From positions 50,360 to 114,359 of the forward strand of contig JAOPYG010000293.1 of NCBI GenBank assembly GCA_025964685.1: a stretch of DNA of 64,000 bases, in the 5' to 3' direction. How positions within the stretch are numbered: position 1 is the stretch's first letter; each line of letters begins with the position of its first letter. The notes under the pieces were generated by a model. The model was not told the DNA's origin. It did no database searches and was given only the letters and a program-made list of their open reading frames with translations. This stretch comes from Actinoallomurus sp. (GTDB lineage: Bacteria; Actinomycetota; Actinomycetes; Streptosporangiales; Streptosporangiaceae). The position numbers and the translations under genes were made by a program. Positions 8,490-17,429 of this stretch are shown here, one piece after another.

Positions 8490-9425
8490 GTGACTGGAGC
8501 GATCGGGCAGGACGGCGCCGCCGGGACCGAACTCGTCGCCGTCGTGGGGCCGACCGCGGCGGGCAAGTCCGACCTGGCGGTGGAGCTGGCCCTGCGTCTG
8601 GGCGGCGAGGTGGTCAACGCCGACTCCATGCAGCTCTACCGCGGTATGGACGTCGGCACGGCGAAGCTCACCATGGACGAACGCCGGGGCGTCCCGCACC
8701 ATCTGCTGGACGTCTGGGATGTCACCGAGACCGCGAGCGTCGCCGAGTACCAGCGGCTGGCGCGGGAGACGATCGCGCGGGTCCACGAGCGCGGCCGGGT
8801 GCCGCTGCTGGTCGGCGGGTCCGGGCTCTACATCCGCGCGGTCATCGACGACCTGGACTTCCCCGGTACCGACCCCGAGTTGCGGGCGCGGCTGGAGGCC
8901 GAGCTCGCCGACGCCGGCCCGGCGGCCCTGCACGCGCGGCTCGCCGAGTCCGACCCGTTGGCGGCCGCGTCGATCCTGCCGGGCAACGGTCGGCGGATCG
9001 TGCGCGCGCTGGAGGTGATCGAGCTGACCGGGCGCCCGTTCAGCGCCTCCATGCCCACCTATGACGCGAAGGAGCACGCCGCGCAGCTCGGGCTGACCGT
9101 CCCGCGTCCCCTGCTGGACGAGCGCATCGAGATGCGAGTGGGGCGCATGTGGGCAGCGGGTCTCGTGGAGGAGGTGCGGGGGCTCGAGCCGTACGGGCTG
9201 CGCGACGGGCTCACCGCGAGCCGCGCGCTCGGGTACGCCCAGGTGCTGAGATATCTGTCGGGGGAGTGGACCGAGGACCAGGCCCGCGAGGAGACCGTAC
9301 GCGCCACCCGGAGGTTCGCGCGCCGCCAGGAGTCCTGGTTCCGCCGCGACCCTCGCGTGCGCTGGATCGACTACGACGCGCCGGTCGAGCGGGCGCTGGA
9401 TACGATCAACGCATGCGATTCGTGA
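8490..9425 (+). CDS. miaA: tRNA dimethylallyltransferase MiaA
   Basis: Transfers a dimethylallyl group to N6 of A37 in tRNA, making the substrate for MiaB. The 311-residue protein has the P-loop GPTAAGKS (20-27), the family motif [17 protein letters not shown], and [12 protein letters not shown]. The C-terminal region has the tRNA-binding segment [18 protein letters not shown]. The start is a GTG at 8490. The 3' end overlaps dapF by 13 nt, so the two are translationally coupled, as in many actinobacteria. Confidence 0.96.
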   Translation: MTGAIGQDGAAGTELVAVVGPTAAGKSDLAVELALRLGGEVVNADSMQLYRGMDVGTAKLTMDERRGVPHHLLDVWDVTETASVAEYQRLARETIARVHERGRVPLLVGGSGLYIRAVIDDLDFPGTDPELRARLEAELADAGPAALHARLAESDPLAAASILPGNGRRIVRALEVIELTGRPFSASMPTYDAKEHAAQLGLTVPRPLLDERIEMRVGRMWAAGLVEEVRGLEPYGLRDGLTASRALGYAQVLRYLSGEWTEDQAREETVRATRRFARRQESWFRRDPRVRWIDYDAPVERALDTINACDS

Positions 9426-10207
9426 AGGGGCACAGCACCGAGAACGACTTCGTGATCCTGCCCGACCCCGGCGGCTCGCTTGAGCTCACCCCGGCTCTGG
9501 TCGCCGCGATCTGCGACCGCCGGGCGGGCATCGGCGCCGACGGGGTGCTGCGCGTCGTACGGTCCAAGGCGCTGGGCCGCGACGGCGACCCGGAGTGGTT
9601 CATGGACTACCGCAACGCCGACGGCAGCATCGCCGAGATGTGCGGCAACGGGGTGCGGGTGTTCGCCCGCTACCTGGTCGAGTCGGGGCTGGCGGCCCCC
9701 GGCGACCTGCGGATCGGCACGCGCGCCGGGGTGCGCGCCGTGCACCTGGGCGCGAGCGGCGACGTGACGGTCGACATGGGTGCGCCGCGCGTGCTCGGCG
9801 AGAGCCGGGCGACGGTGGCCGGGCACGTCCACGATGGCCTGGGCGTCTCCATGGGCAACCCGCACCTCGCCTGCGCGATCGTCGAACCCGTCTCCGGCCT
9901 GGACCTCACCCGCGCGCCCGAGGTGGACGCCGCCTTCTTCCCGGACGGCGTCAACGTGGAGTTCTTCCGCCCACTCGGGGACGGCCGGGTCGAGATGCGG
10001 GTGCACGAGCGCGGGTCGGGCGAGACCCGTTCGTGCGGCACGGGAGCGGTCGCGACGGCCGTCGCCGCCGCGCACGCCGAAGGACGAGCCGAGGGCACCT
10101 GGGAGATCGCCGTTCTCGGCGGAGTCGTCACGGTGATCCTGGACGGCGCGACGAGCTTCCTGCGCGGCCCGGCCGTACTCCTCGCCGAGGGCGAGCTGCA
10201 CCTGTAG
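9413..10207 (+). CDS. dapF: Diaminopimelate epimerase
   Basis: Converts LL- to meso-diaminopimelate for peptidoglycan and lysine synthesis, without a cofactor. The 264-residue protein carries both catalytic cysteines in their motifs: Cys77 in [13 protein letters not shown] and Cys208 in [11 protein letters not shown]. The N-terminal [14 protein letters not shown] is also typical, with ST in place of the more common GT. The ATG at 9413 lies inside the end of miaA (13-nt overlap). A hairpin 47 nt downstream ends the transcript. In Streptomyces-like genomes hflX often lies close downstream; here hflX is 20 kb away. Confidence 0.95.
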   Translation: MRFVKGHSTENDFVILPDPGGSLELTPALVAAICDRRAGIGADGVLRVVRSKALGRDGDPEWFMDYRNADGSIAEMCGNGVRVFARYLVESGLAAPGDLRIGTRAGVRAVHLGASGDVTVDMGAPRVLGESRATVAGHVHDGLGVSMGNPHLACAIVEPVSGLDLTRAPEVDAAFFPDGVNVEFFRPLGDGRVEMRVHERGSGETRSCGTGAVATAVAAAHAEGRAEGTWEIAVLGGVVTVILDGATSFLRGPAVLLAEGELHL

Positions 10208-10253
10208 CTAGGTGTGCTGCCCGCCCAGATGCCCGTCGTCCGGACCGCTCTGA

Positions 10254-10275
10254 TCAGGCCGTGTCACCGGCCTGA
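10254..10275 (+). terminator. Hairpin downstream of dapF
   Basis: An 8-bp perfect stem (TCAGGCCG / CGGCCTGA) with a 6-nt loop lies 47 nt after the dapF stop and upstream of the TetR promoter. There is little T-richness after it, so this is a likely but not classical terminator. Confidence 0.5.
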
Positions 10276-10280
10276 ACCTC

Positions 10281-10318
10281 TTGTCGATTACCGAATCGGT
10301 TTCGGTTACGATGTCGGC
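10281..10318 (+). promoter_or_regulatory. Operator palindrome and leaderless promoter of the TetR/acyl-CoA dehydrogenase operon
   Basis: A perfect inverted repeat ACCGAA-N5-TTCGGT (10290-10306) lies between a possible -35 (TTGTCG, 10281-10286) and a -10-like TACGAT (10307-10312). The GTG start follows the -10 by only 6 nt, where transcription would be expected to begin, so the mRNA is probably leaderless. A palindrome between promoter elements is the usual place for autorepression by a TetR protein. The 20-nt spacing of -35 and -10 is longer than normal. Confidence 0.55.
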
Positions 10319-10912
10319 GTGACCCAGGTCAAGCGGCAGGCCCGCGCGGAGCGCACCCGGGCCGCGCTCCTGCGAGGGGCCCGCGAGGTGTTCGAGGAGC
10401 ACGGCTTCCTCGACGCCAAGATCAGCCAGATCTGCGACCGCGCCGGCGTCGCGTACGGCAGCTTCTACACGCACTTCGCCGACAAGGACGCGATCTTCGC
10501 CGAGCTGATCGACGATATGCTGCGCGGCCTGCTGGACGTGATGCGGGCCGAGCCGTTGCACGGCGACGGACCGGAGGCGCGCATCGCCGGCGCCAACCGC
10601 GCGTACCTGCGCGCCTACCAGCGGAACGCCCGGCTGATGGCCGTGTTCGAGCAGGTCGCGACGTTCTCCCCGGGCATGCGAGAGACCTATCTGCGGGCAT
10701 GGGGCGTGTTCTATGACCGCCAGGAGCACGCGATCCGCGGCTGGCAGGAGGCCGGCCTCGTCCCGGCCGACATCGACGCGCGTACGGCCGCCGTGGCCCT
10801 CGCCACCATGATCGGGCGCACCGCGTACACCTGGTTCGTGCTGGGCCGGCCGCATGAGGACGACGACGTGGAGCAGCTGACCCGGCTGTACTGCCGGGCG
10901 ATCGGTATCTAA
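10319..10912 (+). CDS. TetR family transcriptional regulator
   Basis: A 197-residue repressor-type protein. The N-terminal helix-turn-helix is clear (residues about 9-55: ALLRGAREVFEEHGFLDAKI then AGVAYGSFYTHFADKDAIF), followed by a helical ligand/dimer domain. The GTG start at 10319 is chosen because it begins right at the N-terminus typical of TetR proteins and directly follows a -10-like element; upstream in-frame starts would run into the operator. Only 11 nt separate it from the first acyl-CoA dehydrogenase, so it leads an operon and probably responds to an acyl-CoA. The effector is an inference. Confidence 0.9.
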   Translation: MTQVKRQARAERTRAALLRGAREVFEEHGFLDAKISQICDRAGVAYGSFYTHFADKDAIFAELIDDMLRGLLDVMRAEPLHGDGPEARIAGANRAYLRAYQRNARLMAVFEQVATFSPGMRETYLRAWGVFYDRQEHAIRGWQEAGLVPADIDARTAAVALATMIGRTAYTWFVLGRPHEDDDVEQLTRLYCRAIGI

Positions 10913-10923
10913 GGGAGGCCAGT

Positions 10924-12093
10924 GTGGACTTTCACGACACGCCGGAGGAGGCCGCGTTCCGCGCGGAGCTCCGCTCGTGGCTCTCGGAGCACTGGGCCGG
11001 TCGCCCTCTCGAAGGCGGCCGGGGTGACTTCGACACCATGCGCCGCTGGGGCGGCGAGCTGTACGACGCCGGCTATGTCGGGCTGACCTGGCCGTCGGAG
11101 TTCGGCGGGCGCGGGCTGTCGCCGACGTACCAGGCGATCTACCTGGAGGAGATGTCACGGGCGAACGCGCCCGGGCACCCCGGCGTCATCGGGCTCAACA
11201 TGGCCGGCCCGACGATCATCGCGTGGGGCACCGACGAGCAGAAGCAGCGCTACCTCAAGCCGCTGCTGACCGGCGAGGAGATCTGGTGCCAGGGGTTCTC
11301 CGAGCCCGGCTCGGGATCCGACCTGGCCGCGGGCCGTACGAGCGCGGTCCTCGACGGTGACCACTGGGTGGTGAACGGGCAGAAGGTCTGGTCCTCGTAC
11401 GCGCACGTGGCCGAATTCTGCATCCTCGTGGTCCGCACCGACCCGGAGGCGCCCAAGCACGCCGGCCTGTCTTACCTCATCGTCGACATGCACGCGCCCG
11501 GCGTGACGGTACGGCCGCTGGTCCAGATCACCGGCGACCCGGAGTTCAACGAGATCTTCTTCGACGACGTGCGGGTGCCGCGCTCGTCGATCCTGGGGCA
11601 GCCGGGCGATGGCTGGAAGGTCGCGATGACCACGCTGCTGCACGAGCGCGGCACGCTCGGCTTCGCGCTCTCCTCCGAGCTGGAGCGCATGGTCAACCAG
11701 CTGATCAAGCTGGTCAAGGAGCCCGGCCCGGACGGTCGCCGTCCCGCCGACGACCCGGTGGTCCGGGACGCCGTCGCGAGCGAGTGGATCGAGATGCAGT
11801 CGCTGCGTTTCACGAACTACCGGTCGCTGACCACCCTGCTGGAGACCGGTATCCCCGGCCCCGAGGGCTCCGGAGTCAAGCTGGCGTGGAGCGAGGCGAA
11901 CCAGCGGTTGACCGCGCTCGCCCAGTCGGTGTTCGGGCTGCACGCCCAGATCACCGGCGACGAGGCGCCGTTGAACGGCTTCTGGCAGTACTGGCAGCTC
12001 CGCTCGCGCGGCAACACCATCGAGGCCGGCACCTCCGAGATCCTGCGCAACATCATCGCCGAGCGTGTCCTCGGCCTGCCGAAGGGACGTTGA
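10924..12093 (+). CDS. Acyl-CoA dehydrogenase, large-type subunit (FadE-like)
   Basis: A flavoprotein that introduces a 2,3-double bond into acyl-CoA. At 389 residues it has a full acyl-CoA dehydrogenase layout: N-terminal helices, a middle beta domain (CQGFSEPGSGSDLA near 125-138, VNGQKVWSSYAHVA) and the C-terminal helical domain ending IEAGTSEILRNIIAERVLGL. The GTG start at 10924 follows GGGAGG. The next gene encodes a shorter, divergent dehydrogenase only 3 nt away. Such paired genes often form alpha2-beta2 heterotetramers, as in mycobacterial steroid side-chain catabolism, and that is my inference here. The substrate is unknown. Confidence 0.9.
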   Translation: MDFHDTPEEAAFRAELRSWLSEHWAGRPLEGGRGDFDTMRRWGGELYDAGYVGLTWPSEFGGRGLSPTYQAIYLEEMSRANAPGHPGVIGLNMAGPTIIAWGTDEQKQRYLKPLLTGEEIWCQGFSEPGSGSDLAAGRTSAVLDGDHWVVNGQKVWSSYAHVAEFCILVVRTDPEAPKHAGLSYLIVDMHAPGVTVRPLVQITGDPEFNEIFFDDVRVPRSSILGQPGDGWKVAMTTLLHERGTLGFALSSELERMVNQLIKLVKEPGPDGRRPADDPVVRDAVASEWIEMQSLRFTNYRSLTTLLETGIPGPEGSGVKLAWSEANQRLTALAQSVFGLHAQITGDEAPLNGFWQYWQLRSRGNTIEAGTSEILRNIIAERVLGLPKGR

Positions 12094-12096
12094 ACC

Positions 12097-13131
12097 ATGG
12101 ACTTCGCGTTCTCCGAGGAGCAGGAGCAGTTGCGCGGCTTCGCCCGCGAGTTCCTGGCGTCCCGCTACGACGACGCGCGCCTGGCCACGATCGCCGATTC
12201 GGCGACCGGCGTCGATGACGACGTGTGGCCCAGGCTCGCCGAGATGGGCTGGCTCGACGCCGAGCTGACCTTCCTGGACCAGGCCGTGCTGTTCGAGGAG
12301 ACGGGCTTTCGGCCGCTGCCCGCCCCGTACCTGTCGACCGTGGCCCTCGCCGCGCCGGCCCTGGACGCCGAGACCGGCAAGCGCATCGCCGCCGGCTCGC
12401 TGAAGGCCACGCTCGCGTGGGCCGAGCCGGGTCGGCCGCAGGGTCTGCTGGACCCGGTCGGCGCCTCGGCCTCCGGGGGGCGGCTGACCGGCACGAAGGT
12501 GCTGGTGCCCGATGGCGCCTCCGCCGACCTGTTCGTCGTGGTGGCCGCGGACGGCCTTTACGCCGTCGACGCGGCTGACGCCGACGTGACCGCTCACGCG
12601 ACGATCGACGGCACGCGGCGCGTGGCGGACGTCCGCTTCGATGGCGCGCCCGCCCGGGCGCTGGCCTCCGGTGAGGAGGCCCGGGCGCTACTGGGCCGAA
12701 TCCGGGACCGGGCGTACGCGGCGCTGGCGCTGGAGGGGGTCGGCGTCGCCCAGCGCGCGCTCGACCTGCTAGTCGCCTACGCCAAGGAGCGGGAGCAGTT
12801 CGGCAAGCCCATCGGCGTGTACCAGGCGGTGTCACACAAGGCGTCGAACGTCTATGTGCAGTTGCAGGAGGCGCGTTCGCTGGCGTACTGGGCGGCGTGG
12901 TGTGTCTCGGCGGACGACGAGATGGCGCGGCAGGCGTGCCTCGCGGCCAAGGCGCTGGCCGGCTCGGCCGCGGTGTTCGCCTGCGAGAACGCCATCCAGG
13001 GGCATGGCGGCATCGGCTTCACCTGGGAGCACGTGCTGCACCGCTACTACAAGCGCGCGCAGTGGCTGGCGGCGTTCGACGGGCCGGCCAGGAGCCAGCG
13101 GGCGGAGGTCGCGGCCTTCCTGCTCGACTGA
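12097..13131 (+). CDS. Acyl-CoA dehydrogenase, small divergent subunit (FadE-like)
   Basis: A 344-residue acyl-CoA dehydrogenase relative, 45 residues shorter than its neighbour and weakly conserved in the middle beta domain. The C-terminal half is recognisable: KEREQFGKPIGVYQAVSHKA and IQGHGGIGFTWEHVLHRYYK, the latter close to small subunits of heteromeric enzymes such as mycobacterial FadE pairs. The gene starts 3 nt after the larger subunit. It probably partners that protein in one complex, with FAD and substrate sites shared between the two chains. It is the last gene of the tetR operon; a new start with its own ribosome site follows at 13218. Confidence 0.87.
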   Translation: MDFAFSEEQEQLRGFAREFLASRYDDARLATIADSATGVDDDVWPRLAEMGWLDAELTFLDQAVLFEETGFRPLPAPYLSTVALAAPALDAETGKRIAAGSLKATLAWAEPGRPQGLLDPVGASASGGRLTGTKVLVPDGASADLFVVVAADGLYAVDAADADVTAHATIDGTRRVADVRFDGAPARALASGEEARALLGRIRDRAYAALALEGVGVAQRALDLLVAYAKEREQFGKPIGVYQAVSHKASNVYVQLQEARSLAYWAAWCVSADDEMARQACLAAKALAGSAAVFACENAIQGHGGIGFTWEHVLHRYYKRAQWLAAFDGPARSQRAEVAAFLLD

Positions 13132-13217
13132 GTTTTTCCCCAGGCCCGGCCCGGCCTGTGCGCGGAGCGTGACTTTGCGATAACTTTCCGCAGTCAATGA
13201 CTGACGGAGGGAAACGC

Positions 13218-14177
13218 ATGTTCCTGCTGCGCAGGCTGGGTGGCCGTGCCGTGCTCGCCGTCGCCGGGGCGAGTCTGATCTACCTCCTGGCCGCGCTCTC
13301 CCTCGATCCGCGCGCCGAGGTGGAGGGGCGGAGCCCCCGCCCGTCGACGACGGCCGTCACGGCCTTCCTGCGGACGCGTGACCTGGACGATCGCGTGCCG
13401 CTGCTCCGGCGGTACGCGACCTGGGCCTCCGGGGTGACGCGCGGCGACTTCGGCCAGACGCTGGACGGCGCCTCGGCCGGCGATTCGCTGGGCCGGCGGC
13501 TGGGGGTGAGCCTGCGGCTCGTGGTCGCGGGCGCCGTGCCGGGCTTCGTGGGCGGGGTGCTGCTGGGCGCCGCCGGCGCGGCCCGTCAGTACGGGCTCGG
13601 CGACCGCCTGCTCACGGCGGGCACGCTGGTGACCCTGTCCGTTCCGGTGTTCGCCCTGGCGGTGCTGTTACAGGCCGGAGCGCAGTTCGTGAACGCCCGC
13701 GCGGGCATCCGGGTCTTCGAATGGACCGGCGAGTACACGCCGGGGTCCTCTGGGCCGGCGGGCCGGCTGCGGCACCTGCTGCTCCCGGCCGCCACGCTGG
13801 CGCTGGGCCAGGCCGCGATGTGCGCCCGCTACCAGCGCGGCGTGATGCTCGACGTCCTGGACGCGGGGTACGTCCGCACCGCGATGGCCAAGGGCCTGCG
13901 CCGCCGCCGCGCCCTGACGAGACACGCCCTGCGAGTGGCCGTCATCCCGATGACACCCTTCACCGCGTACGGCCTCGCCGCCCTGCTCACCGGCACGGCC
14001 ATCACAGAGAAGATCTTCGCCTGGCACGGCATGGGCGAATGGCTGATCGACTCGGTCACCCGAAACGACGTCAACGCGGTCGCGGCCTGCGGCTGCGTGG
14101 CGGCGATCGCCATCCCCGCCGCGGGCCTCCTGTCCGACCTCGCCCAGGCGACCCTGGACCCGAGGATCCGCTCATGA
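13218..14177 (+). CDS. Peptide/nickel-type ABC transporter permease, DppB-like
   Basis: The first permease of an importer for oligopeptides or similar solutes, 319 residues with about six membrane segments. An N-terminal membrane anchor (VLAVAGASLIYLLAAL) precedes an external loop that is shorter than usual for DppB. The ATPase contact loop reads YVRTAMAKGLRRRRALTRHA. The ATG at 13218 is preferred over one at 13197 because it has GGAGGG six nt upstream and starts at the membrane anchor. The order dppB, dppC, dppDF, dppA continues downstream. Its stop overlaps an ATG (ATGA at 14174), but the functional dppC start is 334 nt further on. Confidence 0.85.
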   Translation: MFLLRRLGGRAVLAVAGASLIYLLAALSLDPRAEVEGRSPRPSTTAVTAFLRTRDLDDRVPLLRRYATWASGVTRGDFGQTLDGASAGDSLGRRLGVSLRLVVAGAVPGFVGGVLLGAAGAARQYGLGDRLLTAGTLVTLSVPVFALAVLLQAGAQFVNARAGIRVFEWTGEYTPGSSGPAGRLRHLLLPAATLALGQAAMCARYQRGVMLDVLDAGYVRTAMAKGLRRRRALTRHALRVAVIPMTPFTAYGLAALLTGTAITEKIFAWHGMGEWLIDSVTRNDVNAVAACGCVAAIAIPAAGLLSDLAQATLDPRIRS

Positions 14178-14515
14178 CGGCGACCCGCCGCCTCGGCCCT
14201 CCTCGCGACGGGGCATCGAGTCACCCGCCGTTCGTCACGACGCGACCATGGCCACACCGCGCACGGCCGACCGCCACTCTCCGCACGGGTCTCCTGTTGG
14301 TCGCTTCGCTTCGGTGGTGTGCGCCTTCGGCAGGCCGGTTCGACGGTGTTCGGGTCTTCGCACGGGTGGCGGGCACCGCAGGGACCTGTACACGGCTTCA
14401 TCACCTGCCACCGGCTCGGCGGGCGTTCCGGCCCGTCGGGCCGGGCGGGGGCGAGGTCTCCGATACGCGACGGGGTTCCGTCGGTGCGGCACGTCATGGC
14501 GGAGGGCGGATATGA
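14174..14515 (+). other. Open frame of uncertain status between dppB and dppC
   Basis: A 113-codon frame begins at an ATG overlapping the dppB stop (ATGA) and ends in a TGA overlapping the dppC start (ATGA at 14512), so it would be translationally coupled at both ends. The first 23 codons look coding (high GC3, MTATRRLGPPRDGASS). The rest has weak codon bias and an Arg/Pro/Gly-rich product with no recognisable domain. It may be a decayed or displaced N-terminal extension of dppC, an inserted segment, or simply spacer DNA. I see no repeat, promoter or RNA structure that explains this stretch. Confidence 0.25.
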
Positions 14516-15384
14516 CCAGCGTCGTCCCGCCGTTGGTCATCCCACCCCGTGGCCAGGCCCGCCGGCTCCGGGTCGTGCGTGGTCGCCGGGTTCGTGGGGG
14601 TCTGCTGCTGCTCTCCCTGCTGCTGCTTCTCGCGTTCGCCGGGCCGTGTCTCACTCGGTGGCGGTGGAGCGGCGTGGACCTCACCGCGTTCCGCGAACCG
14701 CCGTCCGCCGCGCACTGGCTAGGCACGACGCAGACCGGCCGCGACATGTACGCCATCACGCTGCGCGGCCTGCGCGCGTCGCTTGTCACCGGGCTGTTCG
14801 TCGCCGTGTCGGCCACCGGGCTGGCCACCATCACCGGCGCCGTCGCGGGATACTTCGGTGGCTGGGCCGACCGGGGCTTGATGTGTGTCGCCGAGCTGCT
14901 GCTCGTCGTGCCGCCGCTGCTCGCGGTCGCCGTCCTGTCCCCGGCGGTTCTTGGGGCGCACCTGCCGCTGCTGGGTCCGCTGCTCGCCGCGTTCATGTGG
15001 ATGGTCACCGCCCGCGTCGTCCGGGGGATGACCGTTTCGCTCAGGGAGCGGGAGTACGTCCTGGCGGCCCGTCATCTGGGGGTCGCCCCCATGACGATCA
15101 TCATCCGGCACATCGTGCCCAACCTCGCCTCACTGCTGATCGTCGATGCGACCCTCAACGTGAGCGCGGCCGTCATCGGCGAGACCAGCCTGTCCTACCT
15201 CGGACTCGGCGTCCGCCCGCCGGACGTCTCCCTCGGCACGATCATCGCCGACGGGGCGCCGTCCGCGACCACGTTCCCGTGGCTGTTCCTGCCGCCGGTG
15301 ATGGTCCTGATCCTGCTCGTGCTCGCCGTCAACCTGATCGGCGACGGCCTGCGCGACGCGTTCGGCCCGGAGCGGCACGCGTGA
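14512..15384 (+). CDS. Peptide/nickel-type ABC transporter permease, DppC-like
   Basis: The second permease of the importer, 290 residues. It has an N-terminal membrane segment (GLLLLSLLLLLAFAG), the conserved LGTTQTGRDMYAITLRGLRA entry, and the EAA loop (LAARHLGVAPMTIIIRHIVP) that docks to the ATPase. The start at 14512 has an excellent ribosome site (GGAGGGCGG) and places the membrane anchor about 33 residues in. A frame open further upstream lacks coding character. It ends overlapping the ATPase gene by four bases (GTGA). Confidence 0.88.
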   Translation: MTSVVPPLVIPPRGQARRLRVVRGRRVRGGLLLLSLLLLLAFAGPCLTRWRWSGVDLTAFREPPSAAHWLGTTQTGRDMYAITLRGLRASLVTGLFVAVSATGLATITGAVAGYFGGWADRGLMCVAELLLVVPPLLAVAVLSPAVLGAHLPLLGPLLAAFMWMVTARVVRGMTVSLREREYVLAARHLGVAPMTIIIRHIVPNLASLLIVDATLNVSAAVIGETSLSYLGLGVRPPDVSLGTIIADGAPSATTFPWLFLPPVMVLILLVLAVNLIGDGLRDAFGPERHA

Positions 15385-17429
15385 GCCCGATGGCCGCCCG
15401 CGCGTCGCGGGGAGGCGCTGCGGGTCCGTTGCTCCTGGTGAGCGACCTGCACGTCTCGTTCGCCGGCGGGGTGCGGGCGGTGCGTGGCGTGGGCTTCAGC
15501 GTCGCGCCCGGCGAGGTGCTCGCGGTCGTCGGCGAGGCCGGGGCGGGCAAGTCGGCCACCGCGCTGGCCGTGATGGGACTGCTGCCCGCGACGGCCCGCA
15601 CCGGGGGCTCCGTACGGTTCCAGGGACGCGAGCTGCTCGGCCTGCGCGACCGGGAGCTCGCGGAGGTCCGCGGCAACGACATCGCGTTGATCTTCCAGGA
15701 CTCCGCGTTCACCCCGGTCTACCGGATCGGCGACCAGATCGCCGAGGTCGTACGGCTCCATGCGCGGGTGCCGCGGCGTACCGCCGCCGCCCGCGCCGTC
15801 GAACTGCTGACGTTCGCCGGGAGTCCGGACGCCCGACGGGCCGCCCGCGCGTTCCCGCACGAGCTGTCCGGCGGGCAGCTCCACCTAGCGATGATCGCGA
15901 TGACGGTCGCGGCCGAGCCGGCGGTGATCCTCGCGGACGAGCCGACGTCCGGCCTCGACACGACCGCGCAGGCCCGCACACTGGACGCGCTCCAGACCGT
16001 GCAGGCCCGTACGGGCGCCGCTCTGGTGCTCATCACCCACGACCTCGGTGTCGTCGCCGGCCGCGCCGACCGCGTGATGGTGATGTACGCCGGTCGTCCG
16101 GTCGAGGCCGGCCCGGTCGACGACATCTTCGACCACCCGCGCATGCCTTACACGATCGGCCTGCTCAACGCCGTCGCCCGGCTGGACGGCACGCCCGCTC
16201 TGCCGATCCCCGGCCGTCCGCCGTCCACGGATGACATCGGCCGGGGCTGCGCGTTCGCTCCCCGTTGCGCGCTGGCGGTCGAGCGATGTCTTGTCACCGA
16301 GCCGCTGCTGCGACCGGTCGGCGCTATCGGTCACCGCGCCGCCTGTCTGCGTGCGGAGGAGATCGGCGGGCGCGAACCACCAGGGACGACCGTGGTCCCC
16401 TTCGTGCTCCGCGGGACCCACGCGGCGGCCGGCGGCTTGCCGATCCTGGAGGTCGACGGTCTGGTGAAGCACTATCCGCTGCTCACAGGGCCGTTCCTGC
16501 GACGGCGGACCGGCACCGTACGCGCCGTGGACGGGATCGGCTTCGACATCCGTACCGGCGAGGCGCTCGGACTCGTGGGGGAGTCCGGATGTGGCAAGAC
16601 CACCGCGCTGCTGGAGACCGTCCGGCTGGCCGCCCCTCCGGGCGGCCGGATCAGGGTGTTCGGCCGGGACACCGCGGCGCTGTCCGCCGCCGAACGCCGC
16701 GTGCTCCGCCGTGACCTGCAGCTGGTCCACCAGGATCCGGTCGCGGCACTCGATCCGCGCATGACGGCCGGCGCGATCCTCGCCGAGCCCCTGCGCGCCC
16801 ACGGTCGCAGCAAGGGCGAGATCTCCGCCCGCATACCGGAGCTGCTGCGTCTCGTCGGGCTGGATCCCGCGTACGCCTCCCGCCGTCCCGGCGAGCTGTC
16901 CGGCGGCCAGCGGCAGCGCGTCGGCATCGCCCGCGCGCTCGCGCTCGGACCGAGGCTTCTGGTCATGGATGAGCCGTTCTCCGCCCTCGACGTCTCGGTC
17001 CGCGCCGGGATCATCGGCCTGCTCCGTGAGCTCAAGGCGCGTCTCCGCCTGTCGTACCTGCTCGCCGCCCATGATCTGGCGGCGGTACGGCAGCTCGCGG
17101 ACCGGGTCGCGGTGATGCGGCTCGGCCGGATCGTGGAGATCGGCGGCGCCGACGCGGTGTACGCGACACCCGCCCACCCGTACACCCGCGCGCTGCTGTC
17201 GGCCGTGCCGATCCCCGACCCGCGTGCACGGCCGCATGTCTTACCCGGCGACGAGCCGCGGCCTGATCCGCCGTCCGGCTGCCGGTTCCGCGGCCGCTGC
17301 CCGGTGTTCGCCGCCCTGGGGCCGGAGGAGAGCCGCCGTTGCGAGGACGACGAACCGATCCTGCGTCCCACCCGCACCGGACAGTCCGTGGCATGCCACT
17401 ACCCCGAACGAGGAGGAACCGATGCGTGA
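15381..17429 (+). CDS. Fused peptide ABC transporter ATPase (DppD-DppF in one chain)
   Basis: A single 682-residue protein carrying both ATPase halves of an oligopeptide importer. Domain 1 has Walker A GEAGAGKS (51-58) and Walker B VILADEPTSGLD; its signature is LSGGQLHLAMIA (162 onward), an unusual variant where family members have LSGGMRQR. Domain 2 has GESGCGKT (400-407), LSGGQRQR (506-513) and LLVMDEPFSALD, all canonical. Each half ends in the oligopeptide-type extension with a Cys-rich motif (CAFAPRCALAVERC and CRFRGRCPVF). The GTG start overlaps the dppC stop, and the end overlaps dppA by 8 nt. Separate DppD and DppF genes are more common; fused forms are known. Confidence 0.9.
   Translation: MSPMAARASRGGAAGPLLLVSDLHVSFAGGVRAVRGVGFSVAPGEVLAVVGEAGAGKSATALAVMGLLPATARTGGSVRFQGRELLGLRDRELAEVRGNDIALIFQDSAFTPVYRIGDQIAEVVRLHARVPRRTAAARAVELLTFAGSPDARRAARAFPHELSGGQLHLAMIAMTVAAEPAVILADEPTSGLDTTAQARTLDALQTVQARTGAALVLITHDLGVVAGRADRVMVMYAGRPVEAGPVDDIFDHPRMPYTIGLLNAVARLDGTPALPIPGRPPSTDDIGRGCAFAPRCALAVERCLVTEPLLRPVGAIGHRAACLRAEEIGGREPPGTTVVPFVLRGTHAAAGGLPILEVDGLVKHYPLLTGPFLRRRTGTVRAVDGIGFDIRTGEALGLVGESGCGKTTALLETVRLAAPPGGRIRVFGRDTAALSAAERRVLRRDLQLVHQDPVAALDPRMTAGAILAEPLRAHGRSKGEISARIPELLRLVGLDPAYASRRPGELSGGQRQRVGIARALALGPRLLVMDEPFSALDVSVRAGIIGLLRELKARLRLSYLLAAHDLAAVRQLADRVAVMRLGRIVEIGGADAVYATPAHPYTRALLSAVPIPDPRARPHVLPGDEPRPDPPSGCRFRGRCPVFAALGPEESRRCEDDEPILRPTRTGQSVACHYPERGGTDA

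Noticed and set aside
14319..15380. In-frame extension of the fused ATPase gene upstream of 15381
   Set aside because: It overlaps dppC in another frame and lacks any domain; the GTGA overlap at 15381 is the natural start.
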